This document shows positions 1 through 11,400 of a stretch of DNA of 64,000 bases, piece by piece. Location: positions 64,173,413 through 64,237,412 of the forward strand of contig CM023541.1 in NCBI GenBank assembly GCA_013350335.1. Reading direction: 5' to 3'. This DNA is from Chimonanthus salicifolius. Its lineage: Eukaryota; Streptophyta; Magnoliopsida; Laurales; Calycanthaceae. Each line of letters starts with the position of its first letter. The first letter of the stretch is position 1. The notes under the pieces were generated by a model. It was not told the origin of the DNA, did not search any database, and saw nothing but the letters and a program-made list of their open reading frames with translations. The position numbers and the translations under genes are program-made.

Positions 1-108
1 CTCTCCCAATGGTTAGTTCCTTCATGATAAATGAGAATGTGCAACTCCTGCCTACAATGTTGGACAATTGGCAATATCTAACTCTCTCGATCGCTATTGT
101 TGTTGCAG

Positions 109-150
109 GTGATTGAGAGAAAACTGTCCTGCCCGCTTACCACGTCCTAA
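109..150 (+). other. Possible 3'-terminal exon of an upstream gene
   Basis: A good acceptor (pyrimidine-rich stretch ending ttgttgcag) is followed by 13 codons and a TAA in the only frame that stays open. The peptide is not recognised and the rest of the gene would lie outside the window. It could equally be a chance acceptor. Confidence 0.2.
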
Positions 151-3130
151 TCATGCTGTGGAGTTTAAAATTCAGTTTTGGAGTGAACCACGCTCAAATA
201 TCACCTGGTGTGGTTCAAGAGAAGATCGTCTTCTTCCATTTACAAATCTACATTAGGAATTTTATCTTTATTTTACGTCTTGAATGTGCTACCGCAGTAA
301 AACTTCTGGTTGAGGAATGCTTTCAAGTTTGTCGTTTGTCATTCTTCTTTTTCCTCTGTTTCTTTTTTGGCCTTTTTATATTCAATGGGTTTGACTTGGA
401 TTACTTCTATATTACCATTCTATGATTTCCTATCAATCTACAACTCAGTAAACAAGCTAAGCGAAGGCGACACCTGGCACTTCTGATTATAAAAGATATC
501 GAAGTTTTCTTTTTATGCATGCGTCAAAGTTGTAGAAATTTGATTACAAGCAATATTGGACTTGTCCCTTGAATGCATAGTGCTGGTTAAGAGTTTGAAA
601 AGGTATTCTTTATTAAAATTCTGTATGATGATAAGTGATGTTGGAGAATTGCTTTTGTAAATGCGGCTGAAAGAGAAAAAGTCGATAATAAAAAATAAAT
701 ATAAGTTTTCAGGATCCTTAACAGATGTTTTAGCGGATATTATATTGTGTTATAGACTGTGGTGCACGGCGGCAGTGTAGCAGAGCAGGCAAGACAGAAA
801 GCTTCTTCAAAGGAAGCCATTTTTTCAGGCCGTTAATCCCCGGAATCTACGCGCCCATTTCTGCTTCCTCGTTTGAGAACCAACTTGGTCAGAACAGTCA
901 CTGGAATTTGATACCCAATCAAAACTCAATTCATTTGACTGCTAAAATTTTGCACTGGACTGACTCACCCACATCAAATTTCTACCCATTTTCTTACATG
1001 GACTTCTCTCTCTCTCTCTCTCTCCTCTATAATTCTATATCCCCATGCCCTGCTCATTCACATACAATTTCTTTTCCACATCTGATCCTTTTCTTTTCTC
1101 AAAGCTGGTCCACCCATCTCATGTTTCCACATCCAATTCTGATGGGTCTCCACTCTCCACCAGCCCAACCCAACCAACGGATTGTAGGGTGGTGCTTTAT
1201 TATCTTATTCTATCGTGGCTGCCTTTTTCCGGATTTTTTTAGTAAGAATTCATGGTTTTCGCTGCACTAATATACAGAGAAATGTAAATCAATTAATGCA
1301 TGCATGTTATTACATGCATTTTATTATATAAATTATTTTGACAAAGAACAAAATTACGTACCAAGAAAAATACAAACCCATGATGTCCAGAACAATATGT
1401 AGAGAAAAATATAAAATGTAAATTAATGTATAAAAACAGTTTATATAAAATGACGAATATGTTTTAATCCATACCCATCCTTTTCTCTATCTTTGATAAG
1501 GGAATTTTGGTGTTTCATGCGTGCTTTTATTCAGAGTTTTCTCAACATTTATATGCACAATAATTTACAAACCAGACCATAAACAATAATTCATCGTTTG
1601 CATATTTTCTTGTACATATTTTTTTCATTAATTTGCATTTTATATTTTCTTCTACATATTATTTTGCGTCTTACGTATGTTTGTATTTTAATTTACAATT
1701 ATTCTGCATTTACTAAAATAATGTGCAAAGCAAAATATAAAAATTGACATAGCGTCTCTCATTTGGCATGTACTTTAATGTAGGAAAAAAATATTGTATA
1801 TTTGCATTCAAAAAATCTTAGGTGGCAACGATTCAAATATCGGCTAATATATTGCTATCAGCTGCACATTTTACATAGTTGCCGTATCAGACAAATTAAA
1901 ATTTTAACTTCAAATTTTAGAGAATATGAACTTCAAATTAATTTTTTTAAGTATTTTTCAAATTTCTAGTATATACTTTATTTGTATTGAATTATCGACT
2001 CTTGATCTGTTACTCTATAAAAATGATCAATTCTAAGGTTTTTTATTTTTTCTTATTTTCTCAAAATTTTCTTTTTATTTAAGAAAAATAGAGAGAAAAA
2101 ACTCTAGTGACGATGCGTTATCGAACTTACTGATTTTTATATCTGTGCTTGGTGGTGTAGTTGACGAGTTGGCAACATGACGGGCGACGGTGTGATTGAT
2201 TTTAAAAATTTAATTAGTTGGAAAATATAGGAGATTAACTGAGTCATTATTTCAACCAATGAGGTATTTTCTACTATCTTTTTATTTTATAATAAAAACA
2301 TTTTTAATAAATATATTATTATCTTTTACATTAAAACATTATCAAAGATTTTAAATATTTTTATACAATTTTATAGAAAAAGAAACAGAGATAGATGAGT
2401 GGTTGAATGTCTATTTTATGATAAAGTTAAATGAAGAGGTAAAATAAAAATCAATTTAAGATCAATAGAATTTGACATTTAATTATAATGATATATAATT
2501 CCAAATTATATTAAAGTAAGATAAATCTAAATTAAAAAACCAATAATAACAGCTTTAATAGTTTAAATCGATCATCACGTGAGTCCTTTGTAAATCTTCA
2601 TATTTAAGCATATAAAAGAGAAATTGATCCTATGTTGTCTTTGTAACAGGCAAAAATTATCTGAAATGGTGTCATTCGGAAAATGTAGGATCTACCTTTT
2701 TATAATGTAGGTTATTCATTAATTTTTTAATATAAAAAATATATGTTTCTTTTTAAATAATGAAAAATGTTTAATTATAAAAATCTGAAAATTTGTCACA
2801 ACCTCTCGTTTATTATTTATTTATTTATGAAGTGGTACTACTTAAAAGTAGATTTGTACATTCATGGTAATTAAGTAAAAGGTGAAGTGTAAATGCAAAT
2901 ATAGATGTTAGAAAGAGGAATTTTGATATGTTGAAAATGGAAAATAAAAGAATGAATTTATTATTCTCATGAGATGGAGCAATGGATCTTTTCTTACGTC
3001 TACGAGAGATGCAAGGCAATTATAAAAATTGAGTCAAGTGAAATTATAATTTTAAAGCTTTTAAAATTTAATTCTATCAACCGATAAAAAATCGATTTGT
3101 AATTTACGAGGAGAAAACAGATGTAATGAA
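151..3130. other. Intergenic, AT-rich, no gene seen
   Basis: No conserved protein segment, RNA gene or well-bounded element was recognised. Open frames at 153-425 and 908-1270 lack any family signature. A short CT microsatellite lies near 1003-1026. From about 1270 to 3100 the sequence is very AT-rich. Confidence 0.5.
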
Positions 3131-3157
3131 GTTATCTCGTTATGGCATGGCTAATGC

Positions 3158-3537
3158 GACGTGACATTACTATCCGTATTAGTCTCAGGAGAAGATAGAG
3201 AGAATTAATTTTGTATCTGAGTTCAGATTTGTGGTGGGGATGGAGCCTTGATGGAAGCGAATTAAGTAAGGACACGTGTCTGGACCCGGAGTGATGACCA
3301 CGTTGTCTGTCGGGTTCGCAATTTTGGAAGATAGGATAGATGAGATAGAGATGGGGAGCCAATGCCAGCTGACGTGTCACGTGAGGGGAGAGAGAGGAGA
3401 GATAGCAGTGTCTGTATGTTTAGGGGTAGGGTTGTCGGCCAGCGTGCGCATCGAGAAGCGAACCAATCTGACGTCAGAACGTAGGTCCCGAGACAGCTGT
3501 CCTTGTCAGACGCTCACATGCTAATCCAGCCACGTCA
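3158..3537. promoter_or_regulatory. Cluster of ACGT-core (G-box/ABRE-like) motifs
   Basis: This less AT-rich segment packs several bZIP/bHLH-type ACGT cores into under 400 bp: CGACGTGAC near 3158, CACGTG at 3273-3278, GACGTGTC at 3371-3378 overlapping CACGTG at 3378-3383, the palindrome TGACGTCA at 3469-3476, and CCACGTCA at 3530-3537. Such clusters are typical of ABA- or light-responsive plant promoters. No convincing coding exon was found on either side, so the target gene is unknown. Confidence 0.35.
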
Positions 3538-4195
3538 TCATTTCCAGAGCCAGCCAGCCGTCCGTCCGTCTCCCTTTACCTGGTCCGAATTTGAGAGGCA
3601 TTGCTTCCGTCACTCTTACGACACCCCTCCCTCATATCCTCTCATCTTCCTCTCATCTTCTTCTTCGTATCCTCAGGTGTCATGTTGTATGTGGTGCGTC
3701 CGAGGTCACGCGACTCCTCATGTGGTCCCACGTCTCCTCCCCACCCTTCTCCTTTTCTTTTCTATTCAACGTAATGGATCTTCTCTCTTGATTGAGGTCA
3801 ATGGGATCCCTAGTTGTTAATTAACGCAGCAGACGTCGTATGGCAATATGAATAGAAACAATAATGTTATCATCGTCCCCGGAATTAAGCAGTAAACAGA
3901 AGCCTGACATTGACGAAATGGTGTTCCTCATACAACACAAATATTATTGGACAAGCCCAACTTGTCAACCACAACCAGAAGAAGGTTCTTATCATGACTT
4001 CCAAATATTTAGCATTATCAGCAGGGGGCTTAGGCTTAGGCTTAGGCTTAGGTGGAATTGAGATAGGAGGAGGAATGTTACAAGTGGTAGAAAATTCCCC
4101 ATTACCTGTCATCATCTGAAAGTAGGAACTATGTACTAATCCCTAATAACAACAAGGATGTCACGACTGGGTTTTTAAATGACAATTGTAAGCAT

Positions 4196-4415
4196 TCAGA
4201 AACATACGACTATTACGTGACATATGAGGACTGACCAACTGGGCCGCAATCTTAACAATTGGAGACGGCCTTGATTGAATAAATTGGATAACTTCATCCA
4301 ATGGTACCTAAATTTGTTAGTGACAATCTGCCAAATACTTGACACAAACTTGCATTGCAGAAGGTGCCGATGAATCTCCCTATCAGCTCTGTAAAAAAGG
4401 CCATAATTCATCACA
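4196..4415 (-). mobile_element. LINE remnant with zf-RVT-like segment
   Basis: The minus-strand open frame contains a short stretch (ADREIHRHLLQCKFVSSIW, followed by W-x-K spacing) that resembles the zinc-binding C-terminal domain of plant L1-type LINE reverse transcriptases, where a cysteine/histidine pair precedes a phenylalanine-tryptophan segment. Only about 70 codons survive and no RT catalytic block is seen. The assignment rests on motif recall alone. Confidence 0.35.
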
Positions 4416-5696
4416 ATAGATGCTGAGATGAATTATGAAATCTTTTAGTTTTCAGACTAGAATTGAACTGAACATCTAATCCACGACAGAATTCCTATCG
4501 ATACAGCCGGGAAACAAAGTTAACTTGACCCCATCAGACTCAGGGATGTTTCTGTGGTATGAATCAACAAGATATCCGAGTTCCAGACAAAGTATAATTT
4601 TACGATAAGGATAGTATCTTTCATTTAAGAATATTTAAAACTGTATAAGAAAGAAAAATAAAAGTAGAAAGTTAAAATAATAACTAAAAATGAAAACTAA
4701 ACAGAAAATTATATTTAAAATTATAAAGCTCATAAAATTAGGTTATTAGTTACTAATGCCAATGAATATAGAAGAAGAAGATGTAATTCAATTAAGAAGA
4801 AGAAGAAAATATTATAATTCTATAATAAAATATATTTAGTTTCATTTGATTAAAATGAATAAAATAAATAAAAGAAAAAAATATTAAGAGAGTATTTTAT
4901 TTCAAACTTGTGCCGACATAAACCTTTATGTTTGATTGTAATTGAAAGAAAAGAAAATTAATAAGTAGAAAGAGAGCCACCGATAACTCTCTTACTGAGT
5001 AAATTTTGTCCTATCCGCATTCAATTCTTATGATCCCAATTCCGATGGATCTTACAAATGCTTTTTTCCTTTCCGTTTCCACCTCATTTTCTATTTATGT
5101 CTGCGGCTCGCCTCCATTCTTCTCTTCTTCCACCGTCTGTTTCACCCATATTTTTTTTTTAAAATATATTCTTTTTATGATATGAGTATTTTATGACTTA
5201 CTTCATTGATTTCTGAAAATTAGTGTTAAATAGTAAAAATATTTAATTTCATAATTATATTATTTTTATTATTCTTATATTGCATTATATTTTTTTAATT
5301 TTTATTCTTCACTATTCAATATCACAATAGATATAAATATTTATCTTATAATTTATTCTTCATTTTAAAAGAATCAATAGTTATGATGATTTAATAAAAT
5401 TCCATTTTAAATTATTTAATAGCCCTTGTGATGATCCATAAGTGTAAAATCATCCATTTGATATAATATGTTAGAAGTTAGAAGACTTGAGCATTTACGT
5501 CTAGCTGTCTGTCTAACCTTTCCACTGTAAAATATATTTCTATTTCTACTGTTTTTACCGACATTTCTCTTATTTGTAGATAATAATATGATAAGAATAA
5601 ACTAAATATTTCAATTTTAATAAATTAAATCTTAAAATAATTTTTGTTTTTAATCACTTATATTAGTTATATATGATTTTTATTTTAATATTAATA
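4416..5696. other. Intergenic, AT-rich, nothing recognised
   Basis: No gene, RNA or bounded repeat was recognised here. A hexamer repeat (GCTTAG, about four units) lies just upstream, near 4028-4051. Confidence 0.5.
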
Positions 5697-5877
5697 CTCT
5701 CTCTCTCCCAATTTAGTTGTCTTATATAGACTTTAGAATTAATTCCAAAATAATTGTCCCATTTAGCATAAAATGTCTTGAAAATGAAAGAGATCATATG
5801 GAGTGCTAGTCTTATATAGAGAATTTCTTAAAAAATACAAATTTTTAAATAAGACAACTAAAATGAGACGAAAGGAG
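5697..5877. mobile_element. Stowaway-like MITE
   Basis: A 181-bp element with terminal inverted repeats. The left end reads ctctctctcccaatttagtt and the right end is its approximate inverse (gacaactaaaatgagac then gaaaggag). It is flanked on both sides by TA, the target duplication of Tc1/mariner-type Stowaway MITEs. It has no coding capacity. Confidence 0.75.
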
Positions 5878-6225
5878 TATATAATGTTAAGCTGAAACCT
5901 TTTTAATAAATAAGAAGCAGAAAGTGCAAGCGGATTTCCAATGGGAGTAGGATCGGCTGAAGAGCGGAGTTGCCATAAAAGGGATCGGCGGCAAGTATTC
6001 CGACGTTCCGTTCCGTTCAGTGCTACCTTCGTAACATTCTAATATTTTTTCGGTGGATTTTTTTGATAGGCTTTCTTTCTTCTATATTACTAAGTACCAA
6101 CTTTTGTCTCCAGTTTTTCCCTCAATTCCATTCCTAAGTACAATTTCAACCACACAACTCGTACAACTTGCGGGCTTTTGCCCTTGATTAGACGTTGCCA
6201 CTCACAAAACTTCGTATACGTCGAC

Positions 6226-7133
6226 CAGGGGTTGAAATCTCTGCCGGGTGCATATCGACTGAGATATCTTAGGATTTTTATGGTTGAGATCAAATGTTCA
6301 AATATCGGCCGATACATATCGTATCGACAGATATATATATATATATATCGGTTTTTTCAAACTGAACAATATCGGCCGATACAATATGTATCAGCCGTAC
6401 AGTAGTACTATCGGCCGATATTCGGTTCGAAACATCGGTCCAAATATCGGCCGATATTCATAAAAATCGGTATTTAATTATTTTTTTATTTTTATTTTTT
6501 AAAAAACACCGATACGATTTTTACACGGTTTTTGGCAGTTTTTAACGGTTTTTCGCAGTTTTTAACGGTTCAGGGTTTACTGCTTTCACGATTTTTGGCG
6601 GTTTTTTGCAGTTTTTAATGGTTCAGAGTTTACTGCTTTCACGATTTTTGGCGGTTTTTTGCAGTTTTTCAAGGTTCATCACGGTTTTTTGTGGTTTTTT
6701 CACGGTTCCGATATCGGAGGAGAGAGAAAATGTGGATATCGAAAGAGAGAATTTTCTCGTTTAACCCCTGGTTGAGATATCTCAGCCGATACTATAGTAT
6801 CGGCTAGAGACAAAAAAGTTCGGCCGATATTGTAACACCCCATAGCAGGACGGGGTGTTAAAGATATCGGCCGATTTTTATTTTTTATTTTAAAAAAAAC
6901 AAATATCAACGTAGACCCGATCAATATCTCGACCGATATTCATCCGATACAGGCGAATATCGGCCGATATTTATATTTCTTAATTTTTTTTTAAAAAAAC
7001 AGTCTTTTTTATTTTTCTTAAAAAAGAAAACCATCAAGATTTAAAAAAAAAAAAAAATTTGAGAAGAGAGAAAAATCTCAGCCGAACTGAGATCTCAACC
7101 GAGATCAAATATCAGCCGAATTTTCAGCCCCTG
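6226..7133. mobile_element. hAT-like MITE rich in ATATCGGCCGATAT, outer copy
   Basis: Starts CAGGGGTTGAAAT and ends CAGCCCCTG, imperfect inverted ends of the hAT type. The flanking 8-mers are ACGTCGAC (6218-6225) and ATGTCGAT (7134-7141), a target duplication differing by two C-to-T changes. The body contains many copies of the palindrome CGGCCG inside ATATCGGCCGATAT-like contexts. A second copy of the family is inserted at 6291-6770. A short palindrome (caccccatag/caggacggggtg) near 6835-6860 may mark a further junction. Confidence 0.65.
6291..6770. mobile_element. hAT-like MITE, inner copy nested in the outer one
   Basis: Begins caaatgttcaaatatcgg and ends ttaacccctg, flanked by perfect 8-bp duplications GTTGAGAT (6283-6290 and 6771-6778). 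Removing it joins the outer element's sequence. The 3' half (about 6520-6715) is a tandem array built on cggtttttggcagttttt and tactgctttcacgattttt units. A (TA)n tract lies near 6331-6348. Confidence 0.7.
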
Positions 7134-8408
7134 ATGTCGATACAAGGGACTGCTAAATTGTGGGTTGATCCATTGATTTCGGATCTTTCTTGACCCGAAT
7201 TCGGGTGTGGCCAAATCAGTCCTTTTTACAAATAAACTTTATAATATTTAAAGATAATAGAAATCATATCAAGTGTGGCCAGTCGTATAAGTACCACCTC
7301 AACTTTTATAAAGATTAAAAGTAGACTCCGTAAACTATATATATATCACTTAAAATTAAAGTTTTAGTCACGTGATCTTAGCTATCGAAATCACAAGTAA
7401 TCATTGAAATTTTTAAAGATGTCTAATGTTTTTTACTACTAAGATTTGAAGTCACTTGTAATTTATCATGTCTACTTTCAATTTGAATGATTAAATTTTC
7501 AATGGAAGCAATGACAATCAGAAAAAGGAAAATACAGTACTGTCCAACCCATGCAGTTAATGTTTAATGCCCACTTTTTTATGTAAGATTTGGATATGGC
7601 TACATCCAAATTCGATAACCCATTAATTGTTCGAAATAGAATCTGCATAGCAACTTCAACCAACCACATCACATTTGAGTAAAAGATTAATTCTCCACTG
7701 AATTCACTATCCAGAGGTACGTACTGCCACACTATAGCATTTGAAAAGAACTCCTAATTTGAAGCGAACAGCATGATGGACCGAAATATTTGAGATCAGA
7801 CTTCAGTACTACTTCAGGCACCGGTACTTAAGATATCACTGTGTACCAGCAAAAATTTCAGTCAAAATCCAAAATTCTGGCTTTTTTTGTTTTCACAGTA
7901 CTAGGTTCTCACTGATTTCGTTATGCCAATTTCCAAAATTACTGGTAGTGGTACCTCAAAAGTTGGAATGCATGGGCTGAAGTCTCATGTTTCTGATGAA
8001 GCCCATCATCATCATCATCATCATCATTCCAGCTGAACAAGTAAAACACTGAGATTAATGACAATGTGAATCTCATTCACCATACCCTCATGTCATGCAT
8101 GTATAGAGTTTGATAGTTTGTGATGCGATATCAATCACAAATAGCAATTGTACTAGCCAACTAGTCAGTGGCCATCAAATGAATTTTTGGATGACCAAGA
8201 TCAACACAAACCTTTTAAGATTATGCTCTTTATGGTCTGACTGAAAAAACATTCTCTGAAATGAAAAAATGCCGAACAGTTGCAGTCTAAAGGATGTCTT
8301 ATGCTCAGAGATCTGAATTAAAATGCTCCCACAATTCCAATAGAGGCGCCAATCTTACAGGTCTAAACAGCAAAGGTGTGAGCTGAAATTTTGAAAGGAA
8401 GGACATAT
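7134..8408. other. 3' flank of the prefoldin-like gene
   Basis: Contains the downstream region and probable 3'UTR of the minus-strand gene ending at 8409. There is a (CAT)8 microsatellite at 8004-8027. No other gene was recognised. Confidence 0.5.
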
Positions 8409-11400
8409 TTAAGCTGAATTCAACTTCTGTAGCTGAGCCTTGGCTAAATCAAGTTGTTCTGACCAACAAAACCAACAATGAGAACAAAAGTAGAATGATG
8501 AAAATAACAATTACACGAGGCTGTTGTCATTCAAGGGATGCTTACTTTGTTCAGATGCAGTTGCCTCTTTGATACTCGTCCTGAAGAAAATATTACAAGT
8601 TTTCTGACAGACAACCTGTGTTAAGAAAACAAGCAAGAAAAAAAAAAACAACAAAATGAGTATTCCATGCACAACATGATAGAGTTAAAGTTGCTGAGGA
8701 ATTGCAAAGAAGACCAATGTATCTGAGATTGATGGATTTGGGAAAACAATAATCGTGGGCAAGAGCTAAATTAGTGACTGTTGCATTGCAACACAGGCAC
8801 CTTGCCTGGATCACACAAGATAAGGATTGAGGACATGGACTTGATTCATCCCATGATGTCATGACTCGAGATACATGGAAGATCTGGTATAAACCTGTTT
8901 AGCAAGGGTTCCATGTTCCCCATGACATCCTTGTATCTCTTGTGCATTTGTCCCCTTTGGATACCCTACTTAAAACCCATTTATCTAGAAAGTACTGGAT
9001 TTTTGGCTTTTGCTCAGTGGAGTAACTGGTTCCATTCAATCAACATCGTGAACCTTGAGAAAGGGAAGTTATAAGGGTGGCAGCAGAGAGAGAGAATCAA
9101 AATAGGCAGTTCTACCATTAATTGTCATCCACAACATCCATTTGTGATTTCTTGTACATGTTAGGTTAATTTATACTTTCCTTACTTTGCATCCAAACCT
9201 ACCTGCAGCTAGCTAGACATGCATTAAGTTATAGAGAATCATGCACCAGTTTCACCTACGGTATTTAAGGATGTTCAATGGAAGTTTTGTAGTAGACTTA
9301 GCAGAGAAGGAGAGAAAAAAAATGATTTATTTATTTTATTTTCTGAGAGGTAAAACAATTTGATAGTTAATGCCATCCTTGTATTTATGATGTTTATGAC
9401 AATCTAAACAGGTAACGCTGGAAGCAGGCTAAGTTCCAATTTTCATAAATTCCTCTAGATTTGGTTTGGTAGAAAGAAATGGCAGTAAACCATGGAGTAG
9501 CATCCTGTCCTTGAGTCCAGTCAGTTGTATCAGTTCCCTTAATAGGTGATTACTCATTTTCTTGCACTGAACTTCCATCTCAGTAGTCAGTACAGGCTTT
9601 TCAACTATATTTTTTTTGAAAGATAGGCTTCTAAGCTATATTGTTACTGGTCGCTTTGCACTTCAATGTATGCTTGTGTTTGTATAATCGGTGGACTGCC
9701 CATATCATTAAACCATATAATTCCTAAATTATATAATGATTTGACATAAATTGCAGAAAGAAACCTTCTGTGGATTTTGGAATCTTGTTTGGGATCCTTG
9801 TCTTTTTATAGTCATATCTGATTTATGATGCCACTTTCTGGTGAGAATTAGCTGTTGCTTAATCCTCATAAATTTGAATACTTTTTTTTTCCGCAAGTTT
9901 TCATAAATTTCTATTAGTGAGATGGTCGAAATTTAATCACGGCATTGTTGCCTAGGCCATCCTCCACAATCAAAGACAACATAATAAGCAATGGAACTAA
10001 TCTTGCCATCATCTTCCACTTGAAACTCTCAGTATAATAAGAGGCTATATGCTTGAAAAGAAAGCAATATATGATTTTGCATATATCCAAGATCCTTTTC
10101 AGCTTGAATTTTCAATAAAGAGAAAAAAAAATTCTCTTCTCAGTTGATGATGTGAGTTGGTCATCTACTAGTTCTTGAGAAAAATGGGCTCCTGCTGGAA
10201 GACATATTTTGCCTCTGAGGTTTCAGCTAATTTGTAGACTTCCACCTAAATGTTCATATATTCAGCTGATATTTCGAAAACAAAACAGGGGAGAAGAGGG
10301 TACAAATCCAAACTTCTCTTCCCTCCTGTTTCAAAACAGTCAATTTGCAAGTGCATGCTTTCCTTTTTATTATTATTATTATTTATTTATTTGGAAAAGA
10401 TAACAGTTTATGTCTTCTTCTTCATCATCATCAAAGCCATTAATTCTTTCATCCCACACGGTTTGCTCTTTCCTGTTTTCAAACAAAACAAAATATCATT
10501 CAATTGATCCAATGAGATCATTATCTGTCCTGCAAATGTCTTGATGCACCAATCGTATCCACTTTTTAATTGAAAATAGGAAGAAATTTAACAAAAAAAC
10601 ATTTTCAAGTACTTCCGTGCATCTATAGAAAGCATGAGCTCCATATATTTTCATTCATTAATGTCTACATGCCAATTGATTCCCTTGACAATTCCAATTC
10701 ACTTCTCAAGTACAGGCCTTCCATCCATCCTCAGGAAATGGAGGTGAGAGATCACACTTTTGCCAAGTACCCAAAACCTGTGTTTATTTTGTTGCACTGA
10801 CCAAACTCACCCTATCAAGTTATGACAAAGACTTACTAGTTTGCCACCATCTCACACAGTGAAGAAGATATATATAGACATCATCTTCATCGTCATCATG
10901 TAGACATTTCTTTGTCTATTTTTATTAGCTATGTTCAAAATTCCCACTCTACCTATGAAAAACCATACAAGACGCCATTCCACAATCCTTCACATCTTTA
11001 TCACTTCAATCTAAGTCTCTAAAGGTCTCCCACTCACATCATCGCCATCACATACATTTTCCCACCTATCCTTGCTCGGGTTTCTTGATTCAACATTTTG
11101 ACTGTACTCTGTCAAAAGCTATATTCTCCACTATTCCACAATCTGTCATGTCTTTATCACTTTAATCCAAGTCCATAGAGGTTTCCCTCTTACTCCTAGT
11201 AACTTTACCTGTAAGCCTTCAGTTCTACATGTTGTTTCTAGCATTCTACACAAACCATTTAAAACAACATTCTCATGTCTTTTCATCTATAAGGGAAACT
11301 TTTAGATTTTCTCTAATACACTCTTTCTACCTTTATCTTTTAATGTTACTTCATGCACCCATGTTAACATGTGCATCCTTGTTTTACCTTTTTAAAAATA

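Noticed and set aside
6300..6970. Repeated palindromes read as a CRISPR array or an operator array
   Set aside because: Spacing is irregular, there are no unique spacers of constant length, the genome is a plant, and transposon-type ends and target duplications explain the block.
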